Positions 34,290 to 46,674 are shown, counted from the first letter of the stretch. The stretch: 64,000 bases of DNA from Uranotaenia lowii (GCF_029784155.1 NC_073691.1:122365474-122429473), one strand, 5' to 3'. Program-made: numbers and translations. Notes: a model not told the origin generated them from the sequence alone.

Positions 34290-37042
34290 TTGTTCCGGGA
34301 TTTCTAGTATAGTAGACTTAAATATTAATGGGTTAGCTACAAACTATGTGGCTTTGAAACAATTAGTAGAATCAATTCGTCCGTCTTTGGTATTCATAAC
34401 TGAAACACACGTTAAGGTAGCAGAAGCCTACGATCAGTACAATATAATGGGATATAATGCAGTTTTCTGTTTATCTCATTCAAGTCTTACAGGTGGAGTA
34501 GCAATCTACGCGAAATCATCAATTGTTTTAAAAGTTCGATCAAATGAATCAATTGAAAATAATTGGTTCTTAGGCATTACAATTTGTAGAGGCATGAAAA
34601 CGGGTAACTACGGTCTGTTGTATCATTCACCTAACTCAAGTGATCAGCGTTTTCTAGATATTTTTGAAAAAATGGATGGATAATTTTCTAGATGCAAGTA
34701 AACTAAATATCGTAGCAGGTGATTTCAATATTAACTGGTTGGTTGATAGTGATTCGAAGCATTTGAAATGGATTGTAGAATATCTCAACCTAAAGAAAAC
34801 AGTTAATGATTTTACCAGAATTTCAAGTAACAGTCGCACTTTAATCGACCATGTAATCAGTAACTTTGAGTCGGTACAGTCTACTGATGTTGATTTAAAA
34901 ATAACTGACCATGAAACTATCATTATTACGATTTTAGATGATTTAATAGAACCTGAAAGTAAAATTCGAACGAAATGCTGGAGAAAATATTCGCAGCAAG
35001 CGTTATCAGAGCTTGTAGCAATGAATTTAGGTTCGAATGCTTTTAATTATTGCCTAGATCAAAAAGCTGCTGTTCATACGGATATTTTGAAAACGTGCAC
35101 GAATCAGCTTGTAACAGAAAAATATGTAAAAGTTACTAATTCCAGTAGCTGGTACAATATTGAACTTTGGCGTCTTAAACGCAAAAGAGATAGACTTTAC
35201 AAAAAGTTCTGAAGGTCAAATAGCCCTTCAATGTGGAATCGATACACAATCGCAAGAAACATATATGCAAGGTCCTTAAAAAAGACTAGGGGTGAGTATA
35301 TTCAAAAGAAAATTGATCACAACAAAAATAATAGCAAAGAACTATGGAAAATTTTAAAAAATCTGATGAATTCACAGAGTACAACCCCGAAAGTTGTCAC
35401 TTTTGACGGAGTTGAGGAGGAATCGGCTCACGTTATTGCTAGTAGATTCAACGAATATTTCATTGATAGCGTCTCTCAAATCCACCAGAGTATCGAGTCT
35501 GTCAGTGAGCCTGATGAACTTAATTTTCAAGTTAACTGTGCATTAGAAATTTTTCGAACTATAAGTTTCGTTGAACTAAAAAGATTTGTTTTTCACTAGA
35601 GAAATCAGCTGGAATTGATAATGTAGCTGCACAAATTATCCAGGATTGTTTCTATGTCATTGCACAACCATTGCTGGAACTTATAAATGAATCATTAGAA
35701 ACTGGACATGTGCCGCAGATTTTGAAAGAATCACTTGTGTGTGGTTCCTATTCAGAAGATTGCTGGAACGACTAAATCCGAAGAGTTTCGTCCAATTATT
35801 ATGTTGCTCACACTTGAAAAAATTTTACTTGTAGTTAAAGAACAGTTGATGGAATATTTGAATCGACACAATCTACTCATACCAGAACAATCAGGATATC
35901 GAGAAAAACATTCATGTGAAACTGCATTGAATCTTGTCTTAGCAAAATGGAAAAAATTATATTGAAAAGAAAGAACCAGTTTTGGCTGTATTTTTGGATT
36001 TGAAACGTGCCTTTGAAACAATTTCTAGACCGTTGTTATTGGAAACTTTGAAACAATTTGGAATTTGCGGTAATGTGTTTAAGTGGTTTGACAGTTATTT
36101 ATGTAACAGAACTCAAAAAACATGTTTTGGTAATTGTATATCAAGACTTTTGTGTAACTCTCTTGGCGTACCTCAAGGTAGTGTGCTTGGGCCCATTTTG
36201 TTTACAATGTACATTAATGATATAAGACGAGTTTTACGATTTTGTGATATAAATCTTTTTGCGGACGATACTGTTTTATTTGTTGCCGAACAGGATTTTC
36301 TAAGTGCTTTGTCGCATTTGAACGAAGATTTATATTATCTGGATAAATGGCTCAAATTTAAAAAAAATTGAAATTGAATATAACTAAAACCAAATACATG
36401 ATAATAACAACTCGATTAGATAATGTTGATGGTCATGTCAACCTCAATGGTGAACCAATTGATCGCGTTAGAGAAATAAAGTATCTTGGAGTAACAATTG
36501 ATGAAAAACTAACATTCAAGAATCATATTAACAGTGTTATTAAAAAAATTGCTAAAAAATATGGAATTCTGTGTCGATTAAAAAACGACCTAACAATTGC
36601 CAGTAAAATCCAGTTGTACAAATCTATCATTGCACCACACATTGATTTTTGTTCATCAATACTGTTTTTAGCTAATGAAACACAAATGTCACGATTGCAG
36701 CGCTTGCAGAATAAAATAATGCGTCTGATTTTAAAATGTAGTCGATATACTTCCTCTCGATTTTTATTGGACGCTCTGCAGTGGTTATCTATCAAACAGA
36801 GAACTAAATATTCAACAATGGTGTTCATTTATAAAATAGTTAATAATCATTTGCCATCATATTTAAGCAACCGTATAGTTAGAGGATATGATATCCATAG
36901 ATACAATACTAGAAATTCTTCGGAGATGAGAACACCCACTTTTTTTCTAAGCACAACTCAAAATTCATTGTATTTTAAAGGTATTAGTGAATATAATTCG
37001 TTACCACGGGAAATTAAATGTGCTCAAAATTTGGCTGAGTGA
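34290..37042 (+). pseudogene. LINE ORF2 pseudogene (AP endonuclease + reverse transcriptase)
   Basis: Endonuclease segments run from 34300: DLNINGLATNY, VFITETHVK, and after a frameshift near 34680 VAGDFNINWLV and RTLIDHVISNF. RT follows: KSAGIDNVAAQII, FRPIIMLLTLEKIL, AVFLDLKRAFETI, GVPQGSVLGPILFTMYINDI, the catalytic NLFADDTVLF (about 36260) and YLGVTIDEKLTFKNHI. It ends with the C-terminal domain at 37042. Breaks lie near 34680, 35212, 35600, 35740, 35965 and 36370. Confidence 0.85.
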
Positions 37043-37651
37043 AACTTTGTATTTCACACATAAAAAGAGTAGTAGTTTAAGATAGATAATAAGGGAAGAT
37101 TGTATGTAACATTTGACGAATTTTGTAAAAGATTATAGTAAAAAGACAAGCAAATCATTGTTTTCGTCCGATGATGATGATGAGATTTGCTTTTATTTTT
37201 AATTTGTGGCCTTTTGCCATTAGTAGAGTAGCGTAAAAGATAAAGAGAAAGTCTACATATGTTTGAGCCACGCGCGCGGATATAAAATTAGATTGTCATT
37301 AATTTTTTGTACTAAATGTGCTTTGCAAGCACAAAACAGAAATCAGTCCGTTTTATTTGAATACTGATTCTGGAATAACAATACCTAAATTATCTTAAAG
37401 ATAACTCGACCAGCTCAAACCTGTGTAGGGGAATGAGGTGGGACCATCATCATCATCATCATGAATCAAATTTCATATGAAATGTAAAACCGAAATCGAG
37501 CACGGGTTTCAAAGTAGCTTTTCGTTCCTTATTTCTTATGATTATTCGAACTGAAAATACGTAGAAATACAACTCTGGTTGTAGGAATATGGAAGCAGAA
37601 CCTCCAAATGGTTTAATTTAAAATTTAATATTCAGACATGAATTTCTATGA

Positions 37652-38062
37652 TAAGGTTGCCAAATTGCCTGGTTTTAACCAGATTGGCCCGGATATTTAG
37701 TATTAAATTTGGGAAAAGTTCGGTCCGAACCGGTTGCCTAGATTTCATTGGAAAAGCCAGGATATTGCTCGGATTTTGCCCGGGTTTGTCCTCATTCTCA
37801 TTCTTAAATCAAACTTAAGAAAAAACAAATAGTGTTGTAATTTTTATTATGCGTCCAAAATTTTTGCAGCAAGGTGAAAGGTTTTTTAAGTTTTTTTTTT
37901 CTTAGATTTTTGATGGGCTATTCCTAGGTTTTGACCAAAATTCCACTGTTTTGCCTGGATTTGGTCAACAATTTTTAAATCGGATACACGGATTTTGCCA
38001 GGTTTTTATATAAAAAATTTGTCCGGCCCGGATACGTGCTGAAAAAAAATCTGACAACCTTA
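37652..38062. mobile_element. hAT-type MITE (411 bp, 8 bp target duplication)
   Basis: TTCTATGA flanks both sides (37644-37651, 38063-38070). Terminal repeats are TAAGGTTGCCAAATT and, complemented, TAAGGTTGTCAGATT. An exact 8 bp duplication is typical of hAT transposition. Subterminal regions repeat phrases such as CCCGGATTTTGCC. No transposase. Confidence 0.85.
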
Positions 38063-38070
38063 TTCTATGA

Positions 38071-39129
38071 ACAAGTGAGAAAATTTTAAAAAACTGTAGC
38101 AGAATTTTGAGCTTGAAATGGGTTTTTGAGGTTTTTGTATTAGTTTTTAGTCCAGATAGTTGCTCTTGAATATCTTTGTTCTACTAGGGTAAGTGAGCCT
38201 TAACTTGGCATGCTCCTTATCTTGGCATGCCAAAATGCATTTTGGTGATTTTCATGTCAAACATACGCCTAAAAATGGAATAAAAATTAAACATAAAAGA
38301 AAATCGCATTTGTCAACATTCAGCATAGCATTTGTCCACTAATAAATCCAAACGACTGCGTAATATTTTTTTTTTTCGCATGACAAACTGCAAAGAAATT
38401 ATGATCTTCGGAAAAAATCTAAAATGAACCTACCTTGCTAGTGCATCTGCCGTCTTCGTATTGATTTTTAAAACACACAAAATTACTAAAAATTACCACT
38501 GATTACAGCAAAACATGTCAAAAAATATAAAATTATAACTTACTCCAAACAACGTACATTTTCTATGTAGAATTGAAAAAAATATAAACTTTTTTTTGCC
38601 TAATCTTGGCATGCAATTCCACAAATAGAAGTATGTATGTATGTGTGAAAACGACATAGCAGGCAGCCGGCAGCCGGCAGCCGGCGGCCGTTCGTCGACC
38701 GACGGTGCACAGTGGTCTGGAAATTGAAAAGCCGGTCGAAAGTAAAATGAATGATTGAAATAATTTAAAAATATCATATACATATGTATTTCGGACTATA
38801 ATCAATTTATTTATCTCTCAAGCCGACTCAAGCGTATTTGTCATCTTAGTTAGAATTATAATACTACAATTTGAGCTGCTCTTTCATGGTAAATTTCGAG
38901 AAGTTTTATTCTCAATAAAATTTACCTCTCAATAAATTAATTTACCGGTTCCGGATCCGAATTGATATCTTGGATCTCAATGTTGTTACTACATCCATAC
39001 CTAAAAAATCCACATTTGGAAATACGGTTTAACGTATTTTGATTTCATTTGATTTGTATTGAAGATGAACATTTGCTGCATATGTGTCGCTTTGAAAGGA
39101 ATTGTTTTAAGGTTCAAATTATGACACTC
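38071..39129. other. AT-rich stretch with a possible MITE half
   Basis: TA-GGGTAAGTGAGCCTTAAC at about 38187 begins like the TA-flanked MITEs here. CTTGGCATGC motifs recur at about 38201, 38222 and 38605, but there is no matching right end. A 7 bp GC-rich repeat (GGCAGCC) occupies 38661-38692. No gene. Confidence 0.35.
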
Positions 39130-39230
39130 TAAATATTAATATTATTTATTTATTTATTTAAGTCTTTGACTGCTGCCATACAGACTGAATGTTAAAATTA
39201 ACTTATGTTTAAATTAAAACTATGTTAAAA

Positions 39231-42224
39231 CTAGGGAACGTTACGTATTGCACATTTAAACAATGATTTGGATACATTGAAGTCAAACAAGTGTGAAACA
39301 TCGTTGAAGACTTGACAACATCGATTCAGCGGGTGGTTTTGTCCAAAAACTGTTCTGTTTCTAGGTAGCCAAAGGGTTTGATTACGCAAACGGCGGGCTG
39401 GGGCGTGCAAGCTCAAGCTTTGGAGCAATTGTGGACAGTCTATAGCGTTTGTCAGGATGTCGTATACAAACATTCGCTGCAAATATGTTCTTCTTTGGCC
39501 TAGGGACGGTATAGACAAAAGAGCACACCTTTGTGGGTAGGGTGGTAGCCTTACAGGGTCTCTCCATGGCAGTTGACGCAACGCATAACGAAGAAATTTT
39601 CTCTGAATTCGTTCGATTCGTTCGATATGGACAGAGTGGTAGGGTGCCCAAACTGGGGCCGCATACTCCAAGACACTTCGCACCAAAGAGCAGAACACTG
39701 TCTTGAGAGCGTATGGGTCCTCAAAGCTCAAAGTATTTCGTCGCAGGAATCCAAGCAGAGCGAAGGCTTTAGCTGTTGTTGTTGCGATATGCTGATTAAA
39801 CGAGAGTTTCTGATCAAAGGTTACTCCAAGATCCTTAATTGTGACAACTCTTTCGAGCGGAGTGTCACCAAAAGCGTAATCGAAGACCAAAGAATTTCTG
39901 GTTCTAAAAAAGCTGATGCACTTGCACTTATCAGCGTTTACTTCCATTCCATGTTTTCCACACCATGCGAGAAGTCTGTTAATGTCTTCTTGGAGGGCAG
40001 TGCAGTCCACTCTTGAGTCAACGATCCGGTAGATTTTCAAATCATCTGCGAACAGTAGTTTTGGCGATTGAAGGACGGTTGCTAAGTCGTTTATGAAAAT
40101 CACGAAAATAAGTGGTCCTAAGTGACTACCTTGCGGAACACCAGACGGCATAGTAAACATAGTGGAGTGAACTCCACGGATATTTACGAAGCCTTGACGA
40201 TTAAGCAGGTAAGAGTGCAACCATTTGCTTACCCATTCAGGGAAACCATAGCGTTTTATTTTATCCATCACGACCATATGAGGTACTTTGTCGAAGGCCT
40301 TGGCAAAGTCGACGTATATTGAGTCCACTTGCAGTTTTTTATCAGTAGCAGTATGCAAGTCACTGGCATAGCACATCAAGTTGGTCAACGTTGATCTCTT
40401 CCGGATAAAACCTTGCTGGACTTCGGCAAGTATCGGAGTAGCTGCTGAATAGAGCCTTTCGTACATCAAAACTTCAAGCACCTTTGAAAAACAGCAGAGG
40501 ATTGAAATTGGCCGGTAGTTCTCCACACGATGCGCATTCCCAGACTTATGAATCGGCGATATAGAAGCGATTTTCCAATGGCTAGGAAAAACACCTTCTG
40601 AGATTGATCGGTTGAAAATTAAACGAAGCGGTGTTGCAAGAGATACAGCTAATCTCGAAACCAATGACGATGGAATGCCATCTGGACCTGGACCTTTCGA
40701 TGGATCGAGCGAACTGAGTACGTTTAACACTTCCTGATCGGTAAATAGAGGTTGTGGGAGCCTGACGTCATAGTTCGGTAGAGTTCCAAAATAGGTATCA
40801 GCGCAATCAGGATTAGACGAGCTATAAACACTGCTGAAGAATTCCGAAAATAAATCAGCGGATTCCCTGATGCTACTCGAGATGCGTCCATGAAACGATA
40901 CAAAAAATGGAATCGTATTTTTGAGGCGGCGGCTGTTCATAAATTTCCAAAAACTCGATGGATCTTGCTTTACGTTGCGTTCGATGTTTAAAATGTATTG
41001 TTTAAAGGCAGTGTTTCGCAGGGTTGAGTACTCAACTTCTAAACCAGATAGGATAGTCTTGTTATGATCAGATTTATCCTTGAAGTAACGATTCCGGGCT
41101 TTCCTAACTAAGTTGCGGCTTCTACGAAGTTCTGAGTTCCACCAAGGGAGCTTAAACGGCTTATGTCGGTTTGGTCGTCTGGGAGGGGTGCACTCACGAA
41201 GTATACCCCAAAGGTGGTCATAGAATATGGAAAGAGCACTGTCGATATCCAGATTGGCAAAAGTAGAGATCCAATTTGTTTCTGCTAACGATTCTATCGC
41301 ACGATCGGTATCACAGTGCATAAAATCTAATTCACAAGATACGGGGTGAACTATTTTCATACTGCATGCTCCGTAAGGATTGTCAATTAATAAAATTGAA
41401 GGGTGATGATGTCGATCAGTTTTTAAAATGGCGTGTGGTGGGTTAACAATTTCTGCAAGATCTGGTCTATTCAAGAATATTAAGTCGAGAATTCTGCCAT
41501 TAGCGTTAACGAGAGAGCACATCTGAGCTAAACCAGATGCAATAGTGCACTCAATTACAGCCAGTTCCTGTTCAGTTGAGGCGTTTACCGGCAGGAAACT
41601 ATTAGTATCCTCGTCAAAACTCCAGTTTAAGTTCGGTAGGTTATAATCCCCGGCTACGACGATAATATCTTGACTAGTTGCCGAACTCGTTAATCGAGCA
41701 ATTGCTGACATATGGGACAAATATAGAGTAGTTTCGCTATTAGGTCTAAAGTAAACACAGCACAAGTAGACGAAACGGCATTGATCCTTGATTCGCACAA
41801 CGATTTGCTCTAAATGATCACATTCAGGTACTGCTACAGAGACTGCATCGATGCCATGCCTTACTGCAATCAATACGCCTCCACCTCGTCTCAGCTGACT
41901 TGTGTTCGGATTTCTATCATTGCGGTAAATACTGTAGTTCAAAGCTAATTCAGAGCTTGCTATGTCATCTTTCAACCAAGTTTCTGTGATCATGACAATG
42001 TCGTATTCACATGAGGACAGTGCGAGTAGAAATTGATTGGTTTTTGTACGCATACCACCTGCATTCTGATAGTATACGGTTAATTGACGGCTAACGATAG
42101 AGCGATTTTGCAAAGATGAGTTAGCGGATGTTGCAGGAGGAGGTGGTACTGATGAAGGCAAGGTAGTGACGGCGGATTCTAATTCGGCAAAGTGACGGTT
42201 GTCAACGTTCAGTTGACCATTCAA
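39231..42224 (-). CDS. LINE ORF2: AP endonuclease-reverse transcriptase (open, ~997 codons)
   Basis: Nicks target DNA and copies element RNA there (target-primed reverse transcription). Endonuclease motifs: YYQNAGGMRTK (about residue 52), VMITETWL, VVAGDYNLPNLNW (about 190) and a terminal domain with TDRHHHPSILL. RT motifs: GPDGIPSSL, YRPISILCCFSKVLE, SIYVDFAKAFDKV (about 638), GVPQGSHLGPLIF and catalytic LLFADDLKIY (about 723). A cysteine-poor C-terminal domain follows. No stop or frameshift interrupts it. The frame is open from about 42299, overlapping ORF1, but its first in-frame ATG is only at about residue 58, within the endonuclease domain. The start at 42224 (TTG) is therefore nominal. 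Confidence 0.88.
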   Translation of the reverse strand: MNGQLNVDNRHFAELESAVTTLPSSVPPPPATSANSSLQNRSIVSRQLTVYYQNAGGMRTKTNQFLLALSSCEYDIVMITETWLKDDIASSELALNYSIYRNDRNPNTSQLRRGGGVLIAVRHGIDAVSVAVPECDHLEQIVVRIKDQCRFVYLCCVYFRPNSETTLYLSHMSAIARLTSSATSQDIIVVAGDYNLPNLNWSFDEDTNSFLPVNASTEQELAVIECTIASGLAQMCSLVNANGRILDLIFLNRPDLAEIVNPPHAILKTDRHHHPSILLIDNPYGACSMKIVHPVSCELDFMHCDTDRAIESLAETNWISTFANLDIDSALSIFYDHLWGILRECTPPRRPNRHKPFKLPWWNSELRRSRNLVRKARNRYFKDKSDHNKTILSGLEVEYSTLRNTAFKQYILNIERNVKQDPSSFWKFMNSRRLKNTIPFFVSFHGRISSSIRESADLFSEFFSSVYSSSNPDCADTYFGTLPNYDVRLPQPLFTDQEVLNVLSSLDPSKGPGPDGIPSSLVSRLAVSLATPLRLIFNRSISEGVFPSHWKIASISPIHKSGNAHRVENYRPISILCCFSKVLEVLMYERLYSAATPILAEVQQGFIRKRSTLTNLMCYASDLHTATDKKLQVDSIYVDFAKAFDKVPHMVVMDKIKRYGFPEWVSKWLHSYLLNRQGFVNIRGVHSTMFTMPSGVPQGSHLGPLIFVIFINDLATVLQSPKLLFADDLKIYRIVDSRVDCTALQEDINRLLAWCGKHGMEVNADKCKCISFFRTRNSLVFDYAFGDTPLERVVTIKDLGVTFDQKLSFNQHIATTTAKAFALLGFLRRNTLSFEDPYALKTVFCSLVRSVLEYAAPVWAPYHSVHIERIERIQRKFLRYALRQLPWRDPVRLPPYPQRCALLSIPSLGQRRTYLQRMFVYDILTNAIDCPQLLQSLSLHAPARRLRNQTLWLPRNRTVFGQNHPLNRCCQVFNDVSHLFDFNVSKSLFKCAIRNVP

Positions 42225-42428
42225 ATTGGCGTCGCAAAGGGTGTCTGTTGGTTCGGTTTGAAATCGAGTCGTGGCTGCTTCGGAATGGGTAAAAAACTCT
42301 CAGGCGAATTATCGACAAACTGCCGGAAACGGATTCCTGCTGGCCAAGTTTCGGATGACAATGCCTTGTCCTTCAAATCGAGCGAAACACCAACTTTGAA
42401 CGATACAAACGAAAGCGTGCTGACTTAT
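42221..42428 (-). pseudogene. LINE ORF1 C-terminal remnant
   Basis: About 65 codons remain, with SFKVGVSLDLKDKALSSETW and PAGIRFRQFVDNSPESF, the C-terminal pattern of ORF1 proteins in jockey-type LINEs, ending at TGA 42221-42223. It overlaps the ORF2 frame by about 75 bases. The rest of ORF1 was lost by 5' truncation. Confidence 0.65.
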
Positions 42429-42716
42429 TAAATATTAAATATTAAAAATAACTGCAATGCAATGTTGAAATACTATGTTGTAACGAGCTTGAATTTATAT
42501 TGTTTTCAATTTAATGTGAAATCAAAAATAATATTTTGACCAAGATTGTTTTTTATTATACATCACTGTGCATCAGCAGGAGGTTGTTCTCTGTAGGAAA
42601 GGAATATGCGAAGGAAGCGCTGTCTAGTTCGGGTAATGATTTTGCATGAGTGCGAGTGGGATGCAGCCTTTATTTCATCCAGCTTTTGAATTTGCTATTC
42701 GCTTCCATTGCCTATA

Positions 42717-45700
42717 GGGTGATTTGCCAATCGTTGCACAGCTAAGCACTTGATTTTGGTGTTTATGCTGTATTTTAGTGATTTTAACCAAATTCACTCG
42801 ATTTTTTTTTGTCGATGCACTCATACAGGATTGGTCAACAAGACCCAAAAGTTTAAGTGTTTCAAAAAAGTGACATAAAAATTTAAAAAATCATTTAAAA
42901 CAGCTTGTCTGTGCCCAATAGTTGCACAGGCAAATTTTGTGTCGTGCATAATGTTGTCCGATTTTTTCCAATGGTTGCACATTTAAAAAATCAGTCACAA
43001 TGAGGTCGAATAGGCTGATATTTGCTACGGAAGCTTATTATGAAATCTTCTAGTTCAAATGCAATCTAATTTTAAGACGGCCCCTTATGAGGAGGGGGGG
43101 GGGGGGTCTTCCATATAAACCGTCCAATGCACTTTCCAATTCCAATTCGGCCTAAAAAAAAAACACAAAGCCGCCGGTTTGAGTGTCTGGAATAGCATTT
43201 ATCACACGTAAAGTTTTCTCAGAAAATCAAATCCACCTCAATTTACCCGAAGCCATTTAAGTGGAGTGTTATTTAACCTAATTTGCCCAGTGTTGAGCCT
43301 TTTTCTTTATATGTCCTACCAACATAAATCTTTATGTCTTCAAAATCCCATAGAATGAACTGAACGGTATTAAATGCTTGATTTTTAAGTGGCTATTAAC
43401 AGGTGAAAAAATTAGAGAGCGTGATCTGTTTTGCCCCCTTTTACCCCTATGAAGAAGATCCGATTTTACAAAACAAATGTTTTAGGACTCACTTGGAAGT
43501 CGATCGATTTTTAAAATAATGAATCTCAATTTAAAATTTGAAAATGGACACAACCACTTTCAAAGTTTCAAATCGTTTGACTGATTTATGCTCATGCTAT
43601 ACAATTTTGTATAAGAATTTTTTTTTCGAAAAGTTAATTGATTTAAATATCTTTTTCATATAAGTGGGTTTATTTGTAATTAATGTAACCTCTGTAGCAT
43701 TTCATCAATCTTCAGGAAACAATCACATCACATAGAAATGCTTCCCGAGAGTTTTCCGGCTGAAAAACTGTTTAGATCAAATTTAGTTTCACAAAGCTAT
43801 GACTGTTTATTTTTCTGGATGATAAGGGCCAAATAAAGCTTCACTTAGATGTCTCCAGTGACGGCAACTCGACGGCAGATTCGAATTCCTGAGAAAATTG
43901 CACGTTAGAGAAGTAATATTTCGGGTCTTCCAACCTTCGACTTCTAGTTTCTGAGATTAACGGTCGTAGTTTTCCTTCTGTACAATATTCTGACAATATT
44001 AATAACAATATCAAAGGGATCGCTGTTAACATGGAATAAAATTCTTTTAGATTTGTCGTCACGAAATTAGAGAAACAGATTTTAGATTCTTTGCATAAAA
44101 TGTTGAGTAAATGGTCGGGATAAAGGATTTCAAAATAAATCTGATAAAAAAGTAGTCTCTCAAAGCCAATGCAGTTGAGTTGACTTTGACATTTTTCACA
44201 CAATGCAAATTGCCCGACTTTCATATAAAGAACTAATATTAATTATAAAAATAAAAGTAAATAAAAAAATTAAATTTTAAAAACATAAGTTTTTCAACGA
44301 GTTTAATAATTTCAAACTTCATTTTTAAGATTTGACGGTAGAAAAAATTAACTTATGGATATATAAAGTGTCTTTGAATTATTGAATGAATTATTAAAAT
44401 CAACATTGAGTGCAAAAAATGTGAAAATTCTGAGTGTAAAATAATTAATTAAAGCACAGAATTTACTAAAATTACTAGTTAAACGTAAATATCCACTTAT
44501 TCAGAAAATAAAACATGTCATATCAATAGAAAACTCGAGTTGTTTTAGTTGCATGTAGTCAATGAACGTGTTCAATGTTGTATGACAATTTGTATGCAAG
44601 AAGAACTTTTCGCATATACAAGAAATTCAAATAAGTTAGAAACGAATTTTGTTTTAAATTATTGATTTTGCCCATTCCTAAGAATAATTGTTTGCCAGCA
44701 TGAGAAGAAGCAAAGTATTTCATGAAAAAAGTTATAACAATTTTAAATAAAAATTCGGTATCCATTGAAAAGAATAGTAAAATTGCAGGTTTTGCTTTCT
44801 GAAGCTTTCAATAATGTCATGACATGTTTTTGCGAAAGTTTTGAATCATCACACTAATTGGCTATGCAAAGCAGTATAATGCGATTCTTATTTCCATCTG
44901 GTTAACCAGCTTTCAAATTAGCTGTCAATACACTAAAATTAAAAAATATTTACCTTTTTTTGAATTTTTTGTATGACAACGACTATCAGGAGTACAAGTT
45001 AGGTTTAGTTTTTGTTCACATGCAATGTATTGCAAGAACCAAGAAATATTTTAAAAATACAAAATTATGTTTTTGAACTTTCAGTACATCTCAAATGGTT
45101 TTTGAATGAAAATTTGGATTTTTCCGTACAAGCCTCCTTACTAATTCAAAACACGTTATAATTCAGGACTTAATCAATCGCTTTCAAAATTTTTATTGCA
45201 ATTTTTGTTGTAAAAACAATCGAACAAATTTATTGGAGGTATACGAATTTATAGATTTGAAATTTCCAAACAAATTTTGCAGCGGAATTATGTACAACAA
45301 TGGGGCAGGAGGAGATTCAGCGGACCAATTGTTGCACGATCCAACATATTTTCCGGTTAAGTATGGATCATAATTTTTTTTCAAAATCATGGTGCTAAAA
45401 TTGTCCAACAAACGTTTCGTATAGAAAACTGATACGAATAATGTTTTGTTCTGACGTAAAACCTTATTTGCCATAGAAGGAATGTTAAGGTTTTTGTTAA
45501 CAATTAGCACGAAAATCGAGCGAAAAAAACAAGAAAAATTAAAACTGTCCTTAGATGCACACTTACCAGCAGAGAATATCACAAAAGCCTCATTTCATCA
45601 GAAAACATTCCGAATTACATGATTCAGTGTTATTTTTGAGGAAAAGTTGAAAAACAGCTAAAATATTGACAATTTAAGTCATGCTGTGCAACAATGGGTT

Positions 45701-45726
45701 AGGGGACAACGATTGGCAAATCACCC
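42717..45726. mobile_element. TIR element family E (TA target site, 3010 bp)
   Basis: Ends share GGGTGATTTGCCAATCGTTG as a perfect 20 bp inverted repeat, with TA at 42715-42716 and 45727-45728. After the TIR, the right end has an 18 bp extra segment before sequence matching the left end (CACAGC) resumes. Two minus-strand frames of 127 and 129 codons (43841-44224, 45193-45582) resemble no transposase I know. A G-run (43088-43106) lies beside a TCTTCCATATAAACCGTCC phrase recalling the 23 kb repeats. Confidence 0.8.
43841..44224 (-). CDS. uncharacterised 127-codon frame inside family E element
   Basis: Not recognised. It starts at an ATG, has a CEKC motif near residue 9, several further cysteines, and a hydrophobic stretch ending AIPLILLLILSEY around residues 68-80. 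The C-terminus is acidic and polar. Codon content is AT-rich like its surroundings, so it may be a chance frame. A degraded fragment of the element's own gene or of captured host DNA is also possible. Confidence 0.15.
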   Translation of the reverse strand: MKVGQFALCEKCQSQLNCIGFERLLFYQIYFEILYPDHLLNILCKESKICFSNFVTTNLKEFYSMLTAIPLILLLILSEYCTEGKLRPLISETRSRRLEDPKYYFSNVQFSQEFESAVELPSLETSK

Positions 45727-46674
45727 TAGTTCCCAAACGAACGAGTGAAATGCAATATATTTCTATCAGGCTGGCTGAGTGAGCGAAAGTTTGTCTTGTT
45801 TTGCTATCCGAGTGTACGCATACGATTGCTAGAAAATTCGTAAGGGCGACATTTTAAACATTTATGATTCAAAGAATCGTTCGCTTACTTCAGCTTAAGC
45901 TTTAGTTTGCTTCTTGCCTCGGTCATAATGGTTTTTAAAATGTCGGTCCTCCTTTTAAGGGAGTGGAATAAAAAATATATGAACATTTACTATCTTATGT
46001 TAACCTGTTAACTTCAATGGATACAAATCTTTCATGATTGCATGTCAAAAATTGAGCGAACGATTTGATTGCTTCATTAATAAACATATTTATGTTAACC
46101 AGTGCAATTGTTTGAAACCTGTATGTTTTAGATTATCATTCTTATAAAAGAAATTTTAAATACACAAAAACTGAAATAAACAATTAAAACTTTTTTACCT
46201 AAGATTATCATTCTACATGCAAATATCAATTCTAAAAGTTGATTGACATTTCGTACTTCCGACTTTTTGAAATCAATACAGAACATTCCTTCCGAGATAG
46301 TTTCAATGAATTCGTGGGGGCTGTTGTTGTATTAGTGAGGCAAGTTTATTCTAGAGACGGCCAATTTAAGGAACTCATAAAGGGCCAAAATTCGGCGCGG
46401 GGGCTACAATAAGGAGCATTTTAATCAAAAGTTTGATCAGGTTTATCTCAAGTTATCAACCGCTTTCAAGCAAAGACATATTTTGCTGCATTTCAGGCTA
46501 GTAAGCAATAATATTTGTCGGAGGACTTTTGAAGGTACACATTACAGGAAGACTACAATCATGGGAAATCTAGTCAACCATGCCTTAGGGGCCAAGATTG
46601 GGTACATTTACCCTATCATAATTTGATTATGAATTTAAAATTTTGAGTGTAGAGTAGAATACCTCGCTTGCTTT
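45727..46674. other. stretch without recognised features
   Basis: AT-rich; phrases near 46365-46405 and 46585-46610 (GGCCAAAATTCGG, GGGGCCAAGATTGGG) may be remains of another MITE, not confirmed. Confidence 0.3.

Larger units (their letters stand above)
32860..37465 (+). mobile_element. non-LTR retrotransposon, CR1/L2-like, multiply broken
   Basis: Two degenerate ORFs (ORF1 with zinc knuckles, ORF2 with endonuclease and RT), a ~400 bp 3' region and a tail of CAT repeats at 37443-37463. RT motifs and the C-terminal SIKQRTKYSTMVFIYKIVNN type of sequence suggest the CR1/L2 group; the clade is uncertain. At least six frameshifts or stops. The 5' boundary is approximate. Confidence 0.75.
39144..42428 (-). 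mobile_element. jockey-like non-LTR retrotransposon, 5'-truncated
   Basis: Minus-strand LINE with the C-terminal end of ORF1, a full-length open ORF2 and a 3' tail of (TAAA)n at 39144-39160. Near-identical AT-rich sequences flank it (TAAATATTAATATT at 39130-39143; TAAATATTAAATATT at 42429-42443), a likely target duplication. The 5' truncation within ORF1 is usual for LINEs. Confidence 0.85.

Noticed and set aside
45193..45582. 129-codon minus-strand frame near the right end of family E
   Set aside because: AT-rich, no recognisable domain, and no supporting codon pattern; probably a chance frame.
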